From contig NZ_CP063397.1 of the NCBI RefSeq assembly GCF_021729845.1, positions 3,052,001-3,116,000 of the forward strand: 64,000 nucleotides of DNA, in the 5' to 3' direction. This stretch comes from Rhizobium sp. SL42. GTDB taxonomy: Bacteria; Pseudomonadota; Alphaproteobacteria; Rhizobiales; Rhizobiaceae. Numbering within the stretch: the stretch's first letter is position 1; every line of letters begins with the position of its first letter. Below, piece by piece: positions 1-10,160 of this stretch. The notes beneath the pieces are model-generated. The model was not told where the DNA came from, did not search any database, and worked only from the letters and a program-made list of their open reading frames with translations. The translations under genes and the position numbers were made by a program.

Positions 1-1712
<1,712 letters not shown>

Positions 1713-1724
1713 GACGGCCTCCGA

Positions 1725-1738
1725 GTACCGTACGGTAC
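1725..1738. promoter_or_regulatory. Palindromic candidate operator at the tetR start
   Basis: GTACCGTACGGTAC is a perfect 14-bp palindrome that begins 12 bases upstream of the proposed tetR start codon, in the position expected for the promoter or early 5' UTR. TetR proteins commonly bind such palindromes to repress their own genes. Autoregulation here, with possible effect on ilvC downstream, is inferred from position only. Confidence 0.5.
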
Positions 1739-2146
1739 GGTTCTTGCTCCTTATGAGCCCGGACACGCTGCAGGTCAAGTGCCGCAATGATATTTTTCTA
1801 AGCAATCTCGCCCTGAATGATGCAAATGTTTTGAGCATCCGCACTTGCCCCTATCATACTGAATCTGCCTTCTGGTGGCAGGGCGCGCACTCTTCGTGCG
1901 TCGTCACAAATAGGTGAATGAAGCAAGAATAATTATTGTACCTTATATCTATATTTCGGTTTGGTGGCTTTATAAGCCATTGTTAGTAATATGTTTATTT
2001 TCACGCTCAACAATGGATTCGATGAAAAATGCCGAACCAATCAGTTCGATTGCGCACAAAGTGGTATTGAATTTCTGAGAGCGACACGCCACATCGACCC
2101 TGTCGAAGCAAACGTGTCGACACCAGATAGAATTAGGAGCAAGACC
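1739..2146. other. Intergenic region between tetR and the first small secreted protein gene
   Basis: About 400 bp without a convincing gene. It must hold the divergent promoters of tetR (-) and the 2147 gene (+). The middle part (about 1915-2000) is clearly AT-richer than its surroundings. I see no RNA gene, repeat or terminator. Short open frames that cross it lack ribosome binding sites and recognisable products. Confidence 0.5.
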
Positions 2147-2389
2147 ATGAAAATCGTCGCCGCCACCGCGCTCATCGCCGCCCTCGCAAGCGCATCCGCC
2201 GCCCTCGCGCTCGAACCGATCCCCGGCTCGATTACCTACGCAGGCAAGCAAGCCAATATCGTGAAGGCTCCCGCGGGGTCGACCCTCTTCCACAACTTCA
2301 ATTTCAACGGCGACAAGATTCGCGAAGTCTACAAGGTCAACGCTGATCACACCGTGACTTTGGTTCAGCGCGGCATCATCAACGATTGA
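2147..2389 (+). CDS. Small secreted protein, first of a tandem pair
   Basis: 80-residue protein with a typical signal peptide (MKIVAATALIAALASASAALA) and a mature part of about 58 residues. The ATG at 2147 follows TTAGGAGC, a good ribosome binding site; an in-frame upstream ATG at 1991 would bury the signal peptide. The mature part shares the pattern PIxGSITYxGK, KAPxGSTxFH and REVYKVNAD with the next gene, so the pair arose by duplication. No cysteines and no known catalytic motif. It is probably periplasmic or extracellular. I do not recognise a function. Confidence 0.8.
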   Translation: MKIVAATALIAALASASAALALEPIPGSITYAGKQANIVKAPAGSTLFHNFNFNGDKIREVYKVNADHTVTLVQRGIIND

Positions 2390-2485
2390 TCTGCAGCCTC
2401 AACTGCACACGTGGGTGCGGTGCACCAAGTCTTACAATCCTAGATTTTATTTCCTTGGCGACTGCACCAGCAGAAGGATAGTATA

Positions 2486-2737
2486 ATGAAGACCACAATC
2501 TTGAGCGCCATACTGCTCGCATCCCTGACAGGCACCGCCGCGTTGGCCGATATTCAGCCGATCAAAGGCTCGATCACCTACAGTGGCAAGACTGTTCACC
2601 TAGAAAAGGCGCCGGTCGGCAGCACCTTCTTCCACACTTTCATCGGCGCGGGTGGCCGCTATGTACGCGAAGTTTACAAAGTGAATGCCGACAGGTCAGT
2701 GTCTCTGAAGTCGCGCGCGACAGCAGGTTCGCACTGA
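2486..2737 (+). CDS. Small secreted protein, second of a tandem pair
   Basis: 83-residue paralogue of the preceding gene: signal peptide (MKTTILSAILLASLTGTAALA), then the shared blocks PIKGSITYSGK, KAPVGSTFFH and REVYKVNAD. The start follows GAAGGA at 6-11 bases. The two genes are about 96 bp apart, which leaves room for a second promoter. The C-terminal tail (SRATAGSH) differs from its neighbour. A hairpin after the stop probably ends the transcript. Function unknown; the conserved VYKVNAD segment is the best handle for a family search. Confidence 0.8.
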   Translation: MKTTILSAILLASLTGTAALADIQPIKGSITYSGKTVHLEKAPVGSTFFHTFIGAGGRYVREVYKVNADRSVSLKSRATAGSH

Positions 2738-2760
2738 TCCCCAAAAACGCATCGCCCAAC

Positions 2761-2790
2761 AGCCCCGAAGTGAAAGCTCCGGGGCTTTAT
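2761..2790. terminator. Hairpin between convergent genes
   Basis: AGCCCCG at 2761-2767 pairs with CGGGGCT at 2780-2786 and is followed by TTAT. It lies between the stop of the small secreted protein (+) and the stop of the Lrp regulator (-), so it can serve as terminator for the plus strand and perhaps both. Confidence 0.6.
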
Positions 2791-2799
2791 CATACCCGC

Positions 2800-3264
2800 C
2801 TACCGCGCATAATCGACGGGAATTGCCGAGCCGCTTTTCAGCGTCTCCATCGAAATTGACGCCGAAACGTCGAACAATTCGATCCTCTTGACGAGCCTGC
2901 GATAGACCACATCGTAATGCTCCACCCTCGGCAATACGATCTTCAGGATATAGTCATAGTGCCCGGTCAGCCGATGCGCCTCGACGATCTCGGCGATATC
3001 GCCGACGGCGCGACGGAATTCCTCAATCCATTCGTCGGCATGGTGGGCAGTCTTCACCAGCGCATAAACAGTGGTCGGCACGCCCATCTTCTCACGATCG
3101 AGCACGGCAATGCGCCGCGCGATATATCCACCCTCTTCCAGTTTCTGGATCCGGCGCGAGCAGGCCGAAACCGAAAGCGATACTTTCTCAGCCAGATCGC
3201 TAACAGCAATGGCGCAGTCCATCTGCAACAACTCGAGAATCTTCCGGTCTCTTTCGTCAATCAC
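2800..3264 (-). CDS. Lrp/AsnC family transcriptional regulator
   Basis: 154 residues, the usual length of the family. The winged helix-turn-helix is at about residues 4-60 (IDERDRKILELLQ, then DLAEKVSLSVSACSRRIQKLEE) and the RAM ligand-binding domain follows (GHYDYILKIVLP). The frame is open to 3411, but the family begins at the aspartate-rich first helix, so I chose the GTG at 3264. The gene is divergent from the racemase at 3428, and the 163-bp gap contains both promoters. Lrp proteins often control the divergent amino acid gene, so this one probably senses an amino acid and regulates the racemase; that part is inference. Confidence 0.9.
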   Translation of the reverse strand: MIDERDRKILELLQMDCAIAVSDLAEKVSLSVSACSRRIQKLEEGGYIARRIAVLDREKMGVPTTVYALVKTAHHADEWIEEFRRAVGDIAEIVEAHRLTGHYDYILKIVLPRVEHYDVVYRRLVKRIELFDVSASISMETLKSGSAIPVDYAR

Positions 3265-3427
3265 GCTGCCATTCTCCGAGGTCTGAAACGAAAGACGCAA
3301 AAATTCTGCGCCAGAATGACAAATGGCACGTCTGATTTTGCAAGAAAAGCCTCCAGCACCGCCAAAATCGCACACCAGATGCAAGCGACATCGGCGATCA
3401 TCGGTCATCAAACATAAGGAGACGACG

Positions 3428-4141
3428 ATGCAGATGATGGGCCTGATCGGTGGAATGAGTTTCGAAAGTTCTGCCGTCTACTATCGGTTGATCAACGAAG
3501 CCGTAAGGAACAGGCTCGGCGGATTGACTTCCGCCGAAGTCATCATGCATTCCGTCAATTTCGAGAGCATCGTCGCCCTACAGAAGGCTGGCCGCTGGGA
3601 CGATGCCGCACGTCGCCTGGGGGATGTAGCCGCCGGATTGGAGAAAGCCGGAGCCGGCTGTGTTCTGATCTGCACGAACACCATGCATCTGGTTGCCGGC
3701 GAAGTTCAGGCCCGCATCAACGTGCCGCTGATCAACATCATCGACGAGACCGCAGATGCCCTGAAGAAGAAGGGTGCCAAGCGTCCTCTGCTGCTTGCCA
3801 CCCGCTATACCATGGAGCACGGTTTCTATGCCGAGCGCATGCGCCTGAATGGCGTAGAGATCATGGTGCCGGACGCAGATGGCCGGACCGCGACCCATAA
3901 CATCATCTTTGATGAACTCTGCGCCGGTCATGTCTTCGACAGCTCGCGTGACACGCTCATGGCCATCATCGACAAGGCCAAGGCAGAGGGCGCCGACAGC
4001 GTGATCCTTGGCTGCACGGAAATCTGCCTGATCCTCGATCCGTCAAACCTGCCGCTACCCGGCTTCGATTCGACCACCATCCATGCCGAGGCGGCCGTCG
4101 ATTTCTGCCTGGCGCGGACCATGGCCGCCGACGCCGCCTGA
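3428..4141 (+). CDS. Aspartate/glutamate racemase family protein
   Basis: 237-residue cofactor-independent racemase of the aspartate racemase/YgeA type. It has the N-terminal MMGLIGGMSFESS segment and two catalytic cysteines: C82 in ICTNTMH and C196 in LGCTEI. These enzymes interconvert L- and D-amino acids by a two-base mechanism in the cytoplasm. The ATG at 3428 follows AAGGA at the right distance; the longer frame from 3323 overlaps the Lrp promoter. It is divergent from an Lrp/AsnC regulator, which suggests amino acid-responsive control. The exact substrate (aspartate, glutamate, hydantoin or another) cannot be told from sequence. Confidence 0.88.
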   Translation: MQMMGLIGGMSFESSAVYYRLINEAVRNRLGGLTSAEVIMHSVNFESIVALQKAGRWDDAARRLGDVAAGLEKAGAGCVLICTNTMHLVAGEVQARINVPLINIIDETADALKKKGAKRPLLLATRYTMEHGFYAERMRLNGVEIMVPDADGRTATHNIIFDELCAGHVFDSSRDTLMAIIDKAKAEGADSVILGCTEICLILDPSNLPLPGFDSTTIHAEAAVDFCLARTMAADAA

Positions 4142-4154
4142 TATCGGTGAGGTT

Positions 4155-4907
4155 TCAGATAGTCTGGCCACAGGCGCGGCAGAAACGGCGTACCGTTTCT
4201 GCCATTCCATATTCAAGTGCATCGGCCGTCAGGCCGTGGCCAATCGAGACCTCGGCCAGTTCCGGAATGCGCTTGACCAGCGCCGGCAGGTTAGCGACCG
4301 TCAGGTCGTGGCCGGCATTGACCGCAAGGCCGGCGGCAATCGCCGCATCGGCCGTCGCGCCGAGCAAGGCAATCTGACGCTGGGCCGCTTCAGGATTGTC
4401 AAAGCAGCCACCATAAGGCCCTGTATACAGCTCGACACGCTCGGCACCGGTCGCCTTGGCCAGAGCCATCGTCTCCGTCTGGCCGTCCCCGTCGACAAAT
4501 AGTGACACGCGCATGCCCTTGGCACGAAGCCGCGCGACGATTCTCTTCAGGTCATCGCCATGTGCGACCAGATCCCAACCATGGTCGGACGTCGCCTGCG
4601 ACGGATCATCGGGGACAAGCGTTACCTGTTCAGGCTCGATAGCTTCGCAGAGAGCAAGGAACTCCTCGGTCGGGTATCCCTCGATATTGAACTCGGCCTG
4701 TGGAAACTCATCGTCGATCAGGGCGCGCAACAGAGGCAAATCGCTGAAGCGGATATGTCGCTGGTCCGGCCGCGGGTGCACGGTCAGTCCACTTGCACCG
4801 GCCTGCAAGGCGATACGCCCCAGATCCGCCACGCTCGGCCACGGCAAATCCCGGCGATTGCGAAGCATGGCGATGGCATTGAGATTGACGGAAAGCTTGG
4901 TCGGCAT
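4155..4907 (-). CDS. pdxJ: Pyridoxine 5'-phosphate synthase
   Basis: Last step of the DXP-dependent vitamin B6 pathway: condenses 3-amino-2-oxopropyl phosphate with 1-deoxyxylulose 5-phosphate. 250 residues, full length. Family landmarks are the start [17 protein letters not shown], the [11 protein letters not shown] loop, FNIEGYP with the active-site glutamate, ELYTGPYG and NAGHDLT. The stop is 13 bp from the stop of the convergent racemase, so the two transcripts must overlap or end inside coding DNA; a strong inverted repeat lies in the last 50 bases of pdxJ. Nothing unusual in the protein. Confidence 0.96.
   Translation of the reverse strand: MPTKLSVNLNAIAMLRNRRDLPWPSVADLGRIALQAGASGLTVHPRPDQRHIRFSDLPLLRALIDDEFPQAEFNIEGYPTEEFLALCEAIEPEQVTLVPDDPSQATSDHGWDLVAHGDDLKRIVARLRAKGMRVSLFVDGDGQTETMALAKATGAERVELYTGPYGGCFDNPEAAQRQIALLGATADAAIAAGLAVNAGHDLTVANLPALVKRIPELAEVSIGHGLTADALEYGMAETVRRFCRACGQTI
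4178..4203. terminator. Inverted repeat inside the pdxJ 3' end
   Basis: GGCAGAAACG (4178-4187) and CGTTTCTGCC (4194-4203) form a perfect 10-bp stem with a 6-base loop, within the last codons of pdxJ and 37 bp past the racemase stop. With only 13 bp between the convergent stops, this could end the plus-strand racemase transcript. No T-run follows, so Rho-independence is doubtful. Confidence 0.4.
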
Positions 4908-5181
4908 TCGATCTTGTCCAAAGGTCTGAAACGAACCGCATCCTTAGGACATCATCGACGCGAAGACCAACGAGAATTGCAGATGAACCGATAGAACGAA
5001 TTGATGAGTAGGATCCGCCCGTTTTGGCGAACCCGCGGACTTTGGGGTATTGACGCAGGACCTGTATAGATTAGTCAGATTAAACCGTGTGACAAAGCGC
5101 ACAAAAAGGTCAGTTCAGCACACGATCCATTCGCGGCATGTCAGGGGTTGCACAAATGATCGAACCGTCCGTGGAGCAACA

Positions 5182-6198
5182 ATGAGCGCCGAACAACGGA
5201 CCGACCGTGACGAGATTCGCCAGGCCCTGCAGACAATTCTTGCCAGTCAGACATTCTCTCGGTCAGAGCGTCTGCGCTCGTTCCTGAAATTCGTGGTCGA
5301 GATGGAACAGCTTGGCCGGGGACATCAGCTAAAGGGCTACACGATAGGAGTAGACGTCTTCAGCCGCGACGAGGCCTTCAATCCGGGAACAGATCCCTTG
5401 GTTCGGGTTCAGGCCGGTAAACTCAGGCGTCTTCTCAACCAGTTCTATGCCGATGAAGGACGCAACCAGCAACTTCGCATCCGTATTCCACTGGGCGGCT
5501 ATGTGCCGTTGTACGAGCGTGCGGTCACCGCGCGCCGCAGTTCGGATCAATGTACCCTCGTCGCGGAGCAGCCCGTGGGAGCCGGTCCCCGGGAACGGTC
5601 GACGCTGCCCGGTCCGACCTCGGCGGGCCACCTTGTCCGAGCATTGCCGCGGCTGTTCTTTGAAATCGAAGCCGGAAGCGACTGGCGTGGCGACATCTTC
5701 TGCAATGCAGTTCGTCTCTGGGCAGACCGGCTCTGGGGTGTTTCACTGGCCGCCCTTGGCGACAGCCCCGAACCAAGATCAGAGCCTCGATCGGGAAATA
5801 CCACAGACCTGTTTTTCGTCTTGGAGGTCAAAACCGATCACCATGACGGCACACTTCAGGTCAAGCTCCGTCATGTGACATCCGGCCAGACGCTCGCGGA
5901 AGAAATCCATCCGCAGACCTTATCCGGTACCGTCCTTCAGCTCGGCGCCTTGGCTAACCAATATACCGGATCAACGCTGACACTCCCCGGACATCTCTAT
6001 CAGTTTTGCCAGGCGAGCGGCCTTTCAAGCCAGCTCATGCAGTGTCTCGATGCCACCTATCGCTATGCCTTGCTGCGCACCGACGACGCCTACCAAAATG
6101 CCAGAAGCCATCAGCAACGCTGGGTGGGGCTTAGCGGGCAACATGACATCGTGACCGAAATCCCAAAATTGCTGGCGCTCACCGCTTTTCGTGGCTGA
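5182..6198 (+). CDS. Stand-alone protein with cyclase-type N-terminal domain
   Basis: 338 residues, no membrane segment or signal peptide. Residues about 10-113 carry a pattern (IRQALQTILASQTFSRSERL, then LKGYTIGVDVFSRD, DPLVRVQAGKLRRLL and IPLGGYVPLYE) that I know from the N-termini of many rhizobial adenylate cyclase-like and TPR proteins. Here no cyclase or TPR repeats follow. The remaining 220 residues, including WADRLWGVSLA and a C-terminal helical region, match nothing I recognise. The ATG at 5182 lies just before the domain; the frame is open from 5050. It is probably a cytoplasmic regulator, but that is a guess from the domain's usual partners. Confidence 0.75.
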   Translation: MSAEQRTDRDEIRQALQTILASQTFSRSERLRSFLKFVVEMEQLGRGHQLKGYTIGVDVFSRDEAFNPGTDPLVRVQAGKLRRLLNQFYADEGRNQQLRIRIPLGGYVPLYERAVTARRSSDQCTLVAEQPVGAGPRERSTLPGPTSAGHLVRALPRLFFEIEAGSDWRGDIFCNAVRLWADRLWGVSLAALGDSPEPRSEPRSGNTTDLFFVLEVKTDHHDGTLQVKLRHVTSGQTLAEEIHPQTLSGTVLQLGALANQYTGSTLTLPGHLYQFCQASGLSSQLMQCLDATYRYALLRTDDAYQNARSHQQRWVGLSGQHDIVTEIPKLLALTAFRG

Positions 6199-6421
6199 GC
6201 CAACCCGTTCGCGCCTACGTGTTCGTCATGCGAAAATTGCAGAACGCCCTTCACCAAGCGTTACAGTGGCAGAGATTTATTTATTTCGGCGAAAAGTAAT
6301 ATAAATATAGCGTCTGCCCACAGGAGCAGAGTTGGAACACGCTCTGCGGTTGATCAGCAGATACAGGAGTGCATCGAGAAAAATAGCAGACAAGCGACAC
6401 GCTAGGGGGACGGGAGGAGTC

Positions 6422-7114
6422 ATGGCGAACGGTCCGAAAAATCTGCATAAAATAGAAAAACCGACCGGACGCATGCGGGATGATCGGATTGTCCTGCCAG
6501 ATATCATATTGCCACCCAATGTGCCGTCCGAGCCCGTCGCAATCGCGGACATGGCCGAACTTTTCGGCATCACCCACAGGACGCTTCACTTCTACGAGGA
6601 AAAAGGTCTGATCGGCGCCGGCCGGATGGGCTTGATGCGCGTCTATGGCCAATCCGATGTCGCACGCATGGCGGTCATCAACACATGCCGGGAAGTCGGC
6701 ATGCCAATATCTGTCATTCAGGATCTGTTCGAACGGCTGTCTGCAGCCCAGTCACGGGCGGAGGCCAACGCGCTGCTGGAAGAAGCACTGATGACACGGC
6801 AACGGGAGCTGACCGCAAGCCTCTCGACAATCCACCGGCAATTGCAGCAGGTCAACACACTGCTGGCCAACGAGGCAACGGCAACTTCCGGACGAACGAC
6901 CCCGACAAGGCAGACGATAGATCTCTCCGACATCGAGCATCGCTGCCTGCATATGATGGCCGAGGGACATACAACAAGCCGGATCGCGAGGAACTTCGAG
7001 ATGAAAATCGACGAAGTGACCGAGATCGAAAACGGGCTCATTCAAAAGATCGGTGCCCAAAACCGTTTCCAGGCCATCGCGAAGGCCGTCTTGCTCGGAA
7101 TGATCGCCAGTTGA
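6422..7114 (+). CDS. MerR-type head fused to LuxR-type tail, transcriptional regulator
   Basis: 230 residues with two different DNA-binding modules. Residues 39-107 are a MerR helix-turn-helix and wing (IADMAELFGITHRTLHFYEEKGL, RVYGQSDVARM). Residues 108-150 look like a dimerising coiled coil. Residues 167-228 fit a LuxR/NarL domain (LSDIEHRCLHMMAEGHTTSRIA, ending RFQAIAKAVLLGMI). The ATG at 6422 follows GGGAGGAG; the frame is open from 6332. There are no cysteines in the MerR effector region, so metal or thiol sensing is unlikely. It is alone on its strand, and its targets are unknown. Confidence 0.82.
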   Translation: MANGPKNLHKIEKPTGRMRDDRIVLPDIILPPNVPSEPVAIADMAELFGITHRTLHFYEEKGLIGAGRMGLMRVYGQSDVARMAVINTCREVGMPISVIQDLFERLSAAQSRAEANALLEEALMTRQRELTASLSTIHRQLQQVNTLLANEATATSGRTTPTRQTIDLSDIEHRCLHMMAEGHTTSRIARNFEMKIDEVTEIENGLIQKIGAQNRFQAIAKAVLLGMIAS

Positions 7115-7200
7115 TTTGGAACGCCTGCACTACGGCCGATTGGCACACTGCGGAGCAAACCTTGTTGTGCTCAAGTGCCGGCTGCATCGACGTCGGCCGA

Positions 7201-8331
7201 TCACCGCACGATGGTCAGCGTCTCCGCCGCACGGGTGACAGCTGTGTAGAGCCAGCGCTCGCGGGTGTCGCGAAACGCCCAGCTCTCATCGAACAGCACG
7301 ACATTGTTCCACTGCGAACCCTGCGCCTTGTGCACGGTCAGGGCATACCCATAGTCGAACTCGTCGTACCGCTTGCGGGTCGACCACGGTACTTCAGTCT
7401 CGATATCCTCGAAGGCCGCCTTCAACAGCTTGATCTTGGCCGCCCCGCGATCCATGTCGTCGTCTTCCGGCTTGATCAGCAGGTTGATGCCGGGTTTCAC
7501 GGTTTCCCGTGACGATGTCATGACCTGCCAGAGCGAGCCATTGAGCAGGCCCTTGACCTGATCGTTGCGCAGGCACACGAGCTTGTCGCCCGCTTGCGGA
7601 TGTTCGACGGTAAAACCCTTCAACTCGCGCAGTCGCTTGTTATAGCGACGGCGCGTCTTGTTGGTCCCGACTAGAACCTGGTCGGCCTCGAGTACCAGTT
7701 CCTGGTTCACCTCGTTCTTCGAGATGACCCGCGCGGTCGACCCATAGTCGCCATACATGATCTCCTTGCCCTCGCGGATATGCATGGCAAGCTGGATGAT
7801 CGGATTGTCGCGTGCCTGGCGGTGGATATCCGTCAGCAGATAGTCCGGCTCCTGCTCCGTGAAGTAGCCGCCACCGGTGACCGGCGGCAACTGTCCGGGA
7901 TCACCAAGCACCAGGATCGGCGTACCGAAGCTCATCAGGTCGCGGCCAAGCTGCTCATCGACCATCGAGCATTCGTCGATGACGATCATTGCCGCCTTGG
8001 CGACTGGGCTCTGCCGGTTGATCGAGAACATCGGCGCGATCGATGTCTTGCCGGTCTCCTCGTCCTCGACAGCCTCTTCGCCGCGCGGCCGGTAGATGAG
8101 GGAATGGATGGTCTTGGCATTGGACGCCCCACGCGAACGCAACACTTGGGCTGCCTTGCCGGTGAAGGCCGCGAAAAGCACATCGCCGTCGACATGCTCG
8201 GCGAAATGTTTCGCAAGCGTCGTCTTGCCGGTCCCGGCGTAGCCAAACAGCCTGAAGATCGGCGATTTGCCCTCTTTCAACCATTTGGAAACGGCCTTCA
8301 GGGCTTCATCTTGTTGCGGAGCAAATTCCAT
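7201..8331 (-). CDS. RecD-like superfamily 1 ATP-dependent helicase
   Basis: 376-residue SF1B helicase, much shorter than RecD and closer in size to phage Dda-type enzymes. Walker A is GYAGTGKTT at residues 30-38, Walker B IDECSM near 118-123, motif III GDPGQLPPV, and the UvrD_C_2 motif TVHKAQGSQW near 330 followed by YTAVTRA. These proteins unwind DNA 5' to 3'. No RecB or RecC genes are adjacent, so it is not part of RecBCD. It lies 71 bp downstream of the nitrile hydratase operon on the same strand, probably with its own promoter. Cellular role unknown. Confidence 0.88.
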   Translation of the reverse strand: MEFAPQQDEALKAVSKWLKEGKSPIFRLFGYAGTGKTTLAKHFAEHVDGDVLFAAFTGKAAQVLRSRGASNAKTIHSLIYRPRGEEAVEDEETGKTSIAPMFSINRQSPVAKAAMIVIDECSMVDEQLGRDLMSFGTPILVLGDPGQLPPVTGGGYFTEQEPDYLLTDIHRQARDNPIIQLAMHIREGKEIMYGDYGSTARVISKNEVNQELVLEADQVLVGTNKTRRRYNKRLRELKGFTVEHPQAGDKLVCLRNDQVKGLLNGSLWQVMTSSRETVKPGINLLIKPEDDDMDRGAAKIKLLKAAFEDIETEVPWSTRKRYDEFDYGYALTVHKAQGSQWNNVVLFDESWAFRDTRERWLYTAVTRAAETLTIVR

Positions 8332-8402
8332 GACCTAGGCATGCGCGGATTCGAGCTTTGATTGCAAGTCAAAAGGCCGAAAACAAGAACAAAGAGTGGA
8401 CA

Positions 8403-8795
8403 TCAGACGACCAGCGGGTCATTTGCCAATTCGATCGGGCTGCCATGCGGTGTGGCTTGCGCCGCGCGCTGCCAACTCTTCTGCAAGGCCAGAACCTGTT
8501 CAGGTTCTGCCACGCCCTTGCCGTCCAGCAATGCCGTCAAGGCCGCAATCCAGGCATCGAAATAGTCGGAGCCGTCCGGGGCCCTGCCCGCCTTGTGCAC
8601 CTCTAGCGACAGGCTGGCCGCCCATTCGCTCCAGTCGAAAAGTCCTCGGTCATGCAAATGCACGGTCAGCGCAAAGGCCTGTGCATGCCAAGGCTCGGCA
8701 AAGACGGGATCGCCTTCAATTGATTTCGGCAGGCCCGGAGACTGTGACAGCGGCGACGGGATTTCACACGTGCTCAAGATAGCTCTCCCAGGCAT
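8403..8795 (-). CDS. Nitrile hydratase accessory/activator protein
   Basis: 130-residue cytoplasmic protein resembling the small activators (P14K/NhlE type) that load the metal into nitrile hydratase and are themselves related to the beta-subunit N-terminus. Motifs seen: EPWHAQAFALTVHLHDRGLFDWSEWA, then a helical segment with YFDAWIAALTALL. It overlaps the beta gene by 32 bp, a sign of translational coupling. The ATG at 8795 is the longest start; an in-frame TTG at 8777 is a possible alternative. In the cobalt class these proteins act by swapping the alpha subunit; that role is inferred from the family. Confidence 0.85.
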   Translation of the reverse strand: MPGRAILSTCEIPSPLSQSPGLPKSIEGDPVFAEPWHAQAFALTVHLHDRGLFDWSEWAASLSLEVHKAGRAPDGSDYFDAWIAALTALLDGKGVAEPEQVLALQKSWQRAAQATPHGSPIELANDPLVV

Positions 8796-9423
8796 CGATG
8801 GAGATGCTCAACGAAGAATCGGCACCCTCACCCCAGATCTCGTCGGCGGTGAAGACGACCGTGTAGACCCATTGCGGATTTTCGCCGTTGCGATGGGCAT
8901 TGTCATCCGGGAAAACGAACCCGCCCTGCACGGCCTCGACGACACCCGTCTTCGCGCGGGCGTAACGTGGCAGGCGCGTGTGACCGACCGGGTGGAAATT
9001 CTTCGTCCTGACCCGGTCGCCCACGGCAAACTTCGCGGCCGCTTGCACAGGGCGATCACAGGGACCGCCCCTGGCCAGCACAGCGGCCACCATATCCGCC
9101 GTCAGCACTCGCTTCGGTATCGCGCCCTGCCCCATATGTTGCCCCGACAGCAATTCCTGGCGACTTGCAAAACCATGCCGCTCCAGCAGCGTGTCGACAC
9201 CGCGGATCCACACCTCATAGTAGCTTGCTGCGAGATACGCGGCCGGCGGAATGCTTTCGCGTGCATGTCGACTTTCATCGATGGTCCAGGCACCGAAGGC
9301 ACCGCAGGACAGTGTGATACCGAGCGCGCGCTTTTCCCATTCCGCGTGGAAATAGGGTTCGTTGCGCTCCGGCGCGATCGGGCCGAAACCCATCTGTCCT
9401 CCAAGGTCGTGTGGGCCGTTCAT
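8764..9423 (-). CDS. nthB: Nitrile hydratase beta subunit
   Basis: 219 residues. Begins [16 protein letters not shown], the hallmark start of the family, followed by [14 protein letters not shown] and, in the C-terminal SH3-like part, [25 protein letters not shown]. With the alpha subunit it forms the heterodimer that hydrates nitriles to amides. The start overlaps the alpha stop by four bases (ATGA), so translation is coupled. The gene order alpha, beta, activator is typical of many cobalt-type operons. No amidase gene is visible nearby, so the amide product must be used by enzymes encoded elsewhere. Confidence 0.95.
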   Translation of the reverse strand: MNGPHDLGGQMGFGPIAPERNEPYFHAEWEKRALGITLSCGAFGAWTIDESRHARESIPPAAYLAASYYEVWIRGVDTLLERHGFASRQELLSGQHMGQGAIPKRVLTADMVAAVLARGGPCDRPVQAAAKFAVGDRVRTKNFHPVGHTRLPRYARAKTGVVEAVQGGFVFPDDNAHRNGENPQWVYTVVFTADEIWGEGADSSLSISIDAWESYLEHV

Positions 9424-10079
9424 CTGAGATCCTCCGGCGCATGCGACAGTCCTGTTCCGATCATCGCATCGCGCGTGACAAGATCGGCCAACTGCTCTTC
9501 GCTGAAACCTTCCGTGCCGGCCGGCCGCAAAGGCACCACCAGGTATCGCAGTTCCGCCGTCGAATCCCAGACGCGGATTTTCGTGCCTTCAGGAAGGGTG
9601 ACGCCAAACTCTTCCAGCACGCCGCGCGGATCAATCACCGCGCGCGACCGATAGGCTGGCGCCTTGTACCAGACCGGCGGAAGTCCGAGCACAGCCCACG
9701 GATAACAGGAACACAGTGTGCAGACGACCATGTTGTGGCTCTCCGGCGTATTGAACACGGCGCGCATATGCTCACCCTGCCGACCGGCAAAGCCCAGACT
9801 GGCGATGGCAGCAGTCGCATCCGCTTTCAACCATTCAGCAAAGGCAGGATCGCTCCAGGCCTTCGCCACCACCCTGGCGCCATTGCGTGGCCCGATCTTC
9901 GTTTCATAGGTATCGACAATCGCATCGATCGCCGCTGGATCAATCAATCCCTTGTCGGTCAGCAGGGTTTCCAGCGCCTTCACCCGCGCCTGCATGTCCG
10001 AATACTGGTTGTCGTGGTGATGACCGTGATGTTCGTCATGCGCATCATGATCGTCGGAATGATTGTGATCGTGAACCAA
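9420..10079 (-). CDS. nthA: Nitrile hydratase alpha subunit, cobalt type, His-rich N-terminus
   Basis: 219 residues. The metal site is VCTLCSC (C120, C123, C125); threonine after the first cysteine marks the cobalt class, whereas iron enzymes have serine. The first 22 residues hold ten histidines interleaved with Asp/Glu, an extension that could bind or store metal. The start is a TTG at 10079, supported by GGGAGG seven bases upstream; the next in-frame Met (M29) would remove the whole His-rich tail. First gene of the operon, 81 bp after the DUF4239 gene. The enzyme hydrates nitriles to amides in the cytoplasm; its natural substrate is not known. Confidence 0.95.
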   Translation of the reverse strand: MVHDHNHSDDHDAHDEHHGHHHDNQYSDMQARVKALETLLTDKGLIDPAAIDAIVDTYETKIGPRNGARVVAKAWSDPAFAEWLKADATAAIASLGFAGRQGEHMRAVFNTPESHNMVVCTLCSCYPWAVLGLPPVWYKAPAYRSRAVIDPRGVLEEFGVTLPEGTKIRVWDSTAELRYLVVPLRPAGTEGFSEEQLADLVTRDAMIGTGLSHAPEDLR

Positions 10080-10160
10080 GGACTGGCCTCCCAGAGGATT
10101 GTACGAACGGTTGTAAGCTTCGGCTCCCGGCCTGCCAAGAACTTGGGAGATCCGTGCCTG

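Noticed and set aside
7201..8331. RecD subunit of a RecBCD complex
   Set aside because: Too short and without recB/recC neighbours; better described as a stand-alone RecD-like SF1 helicase.
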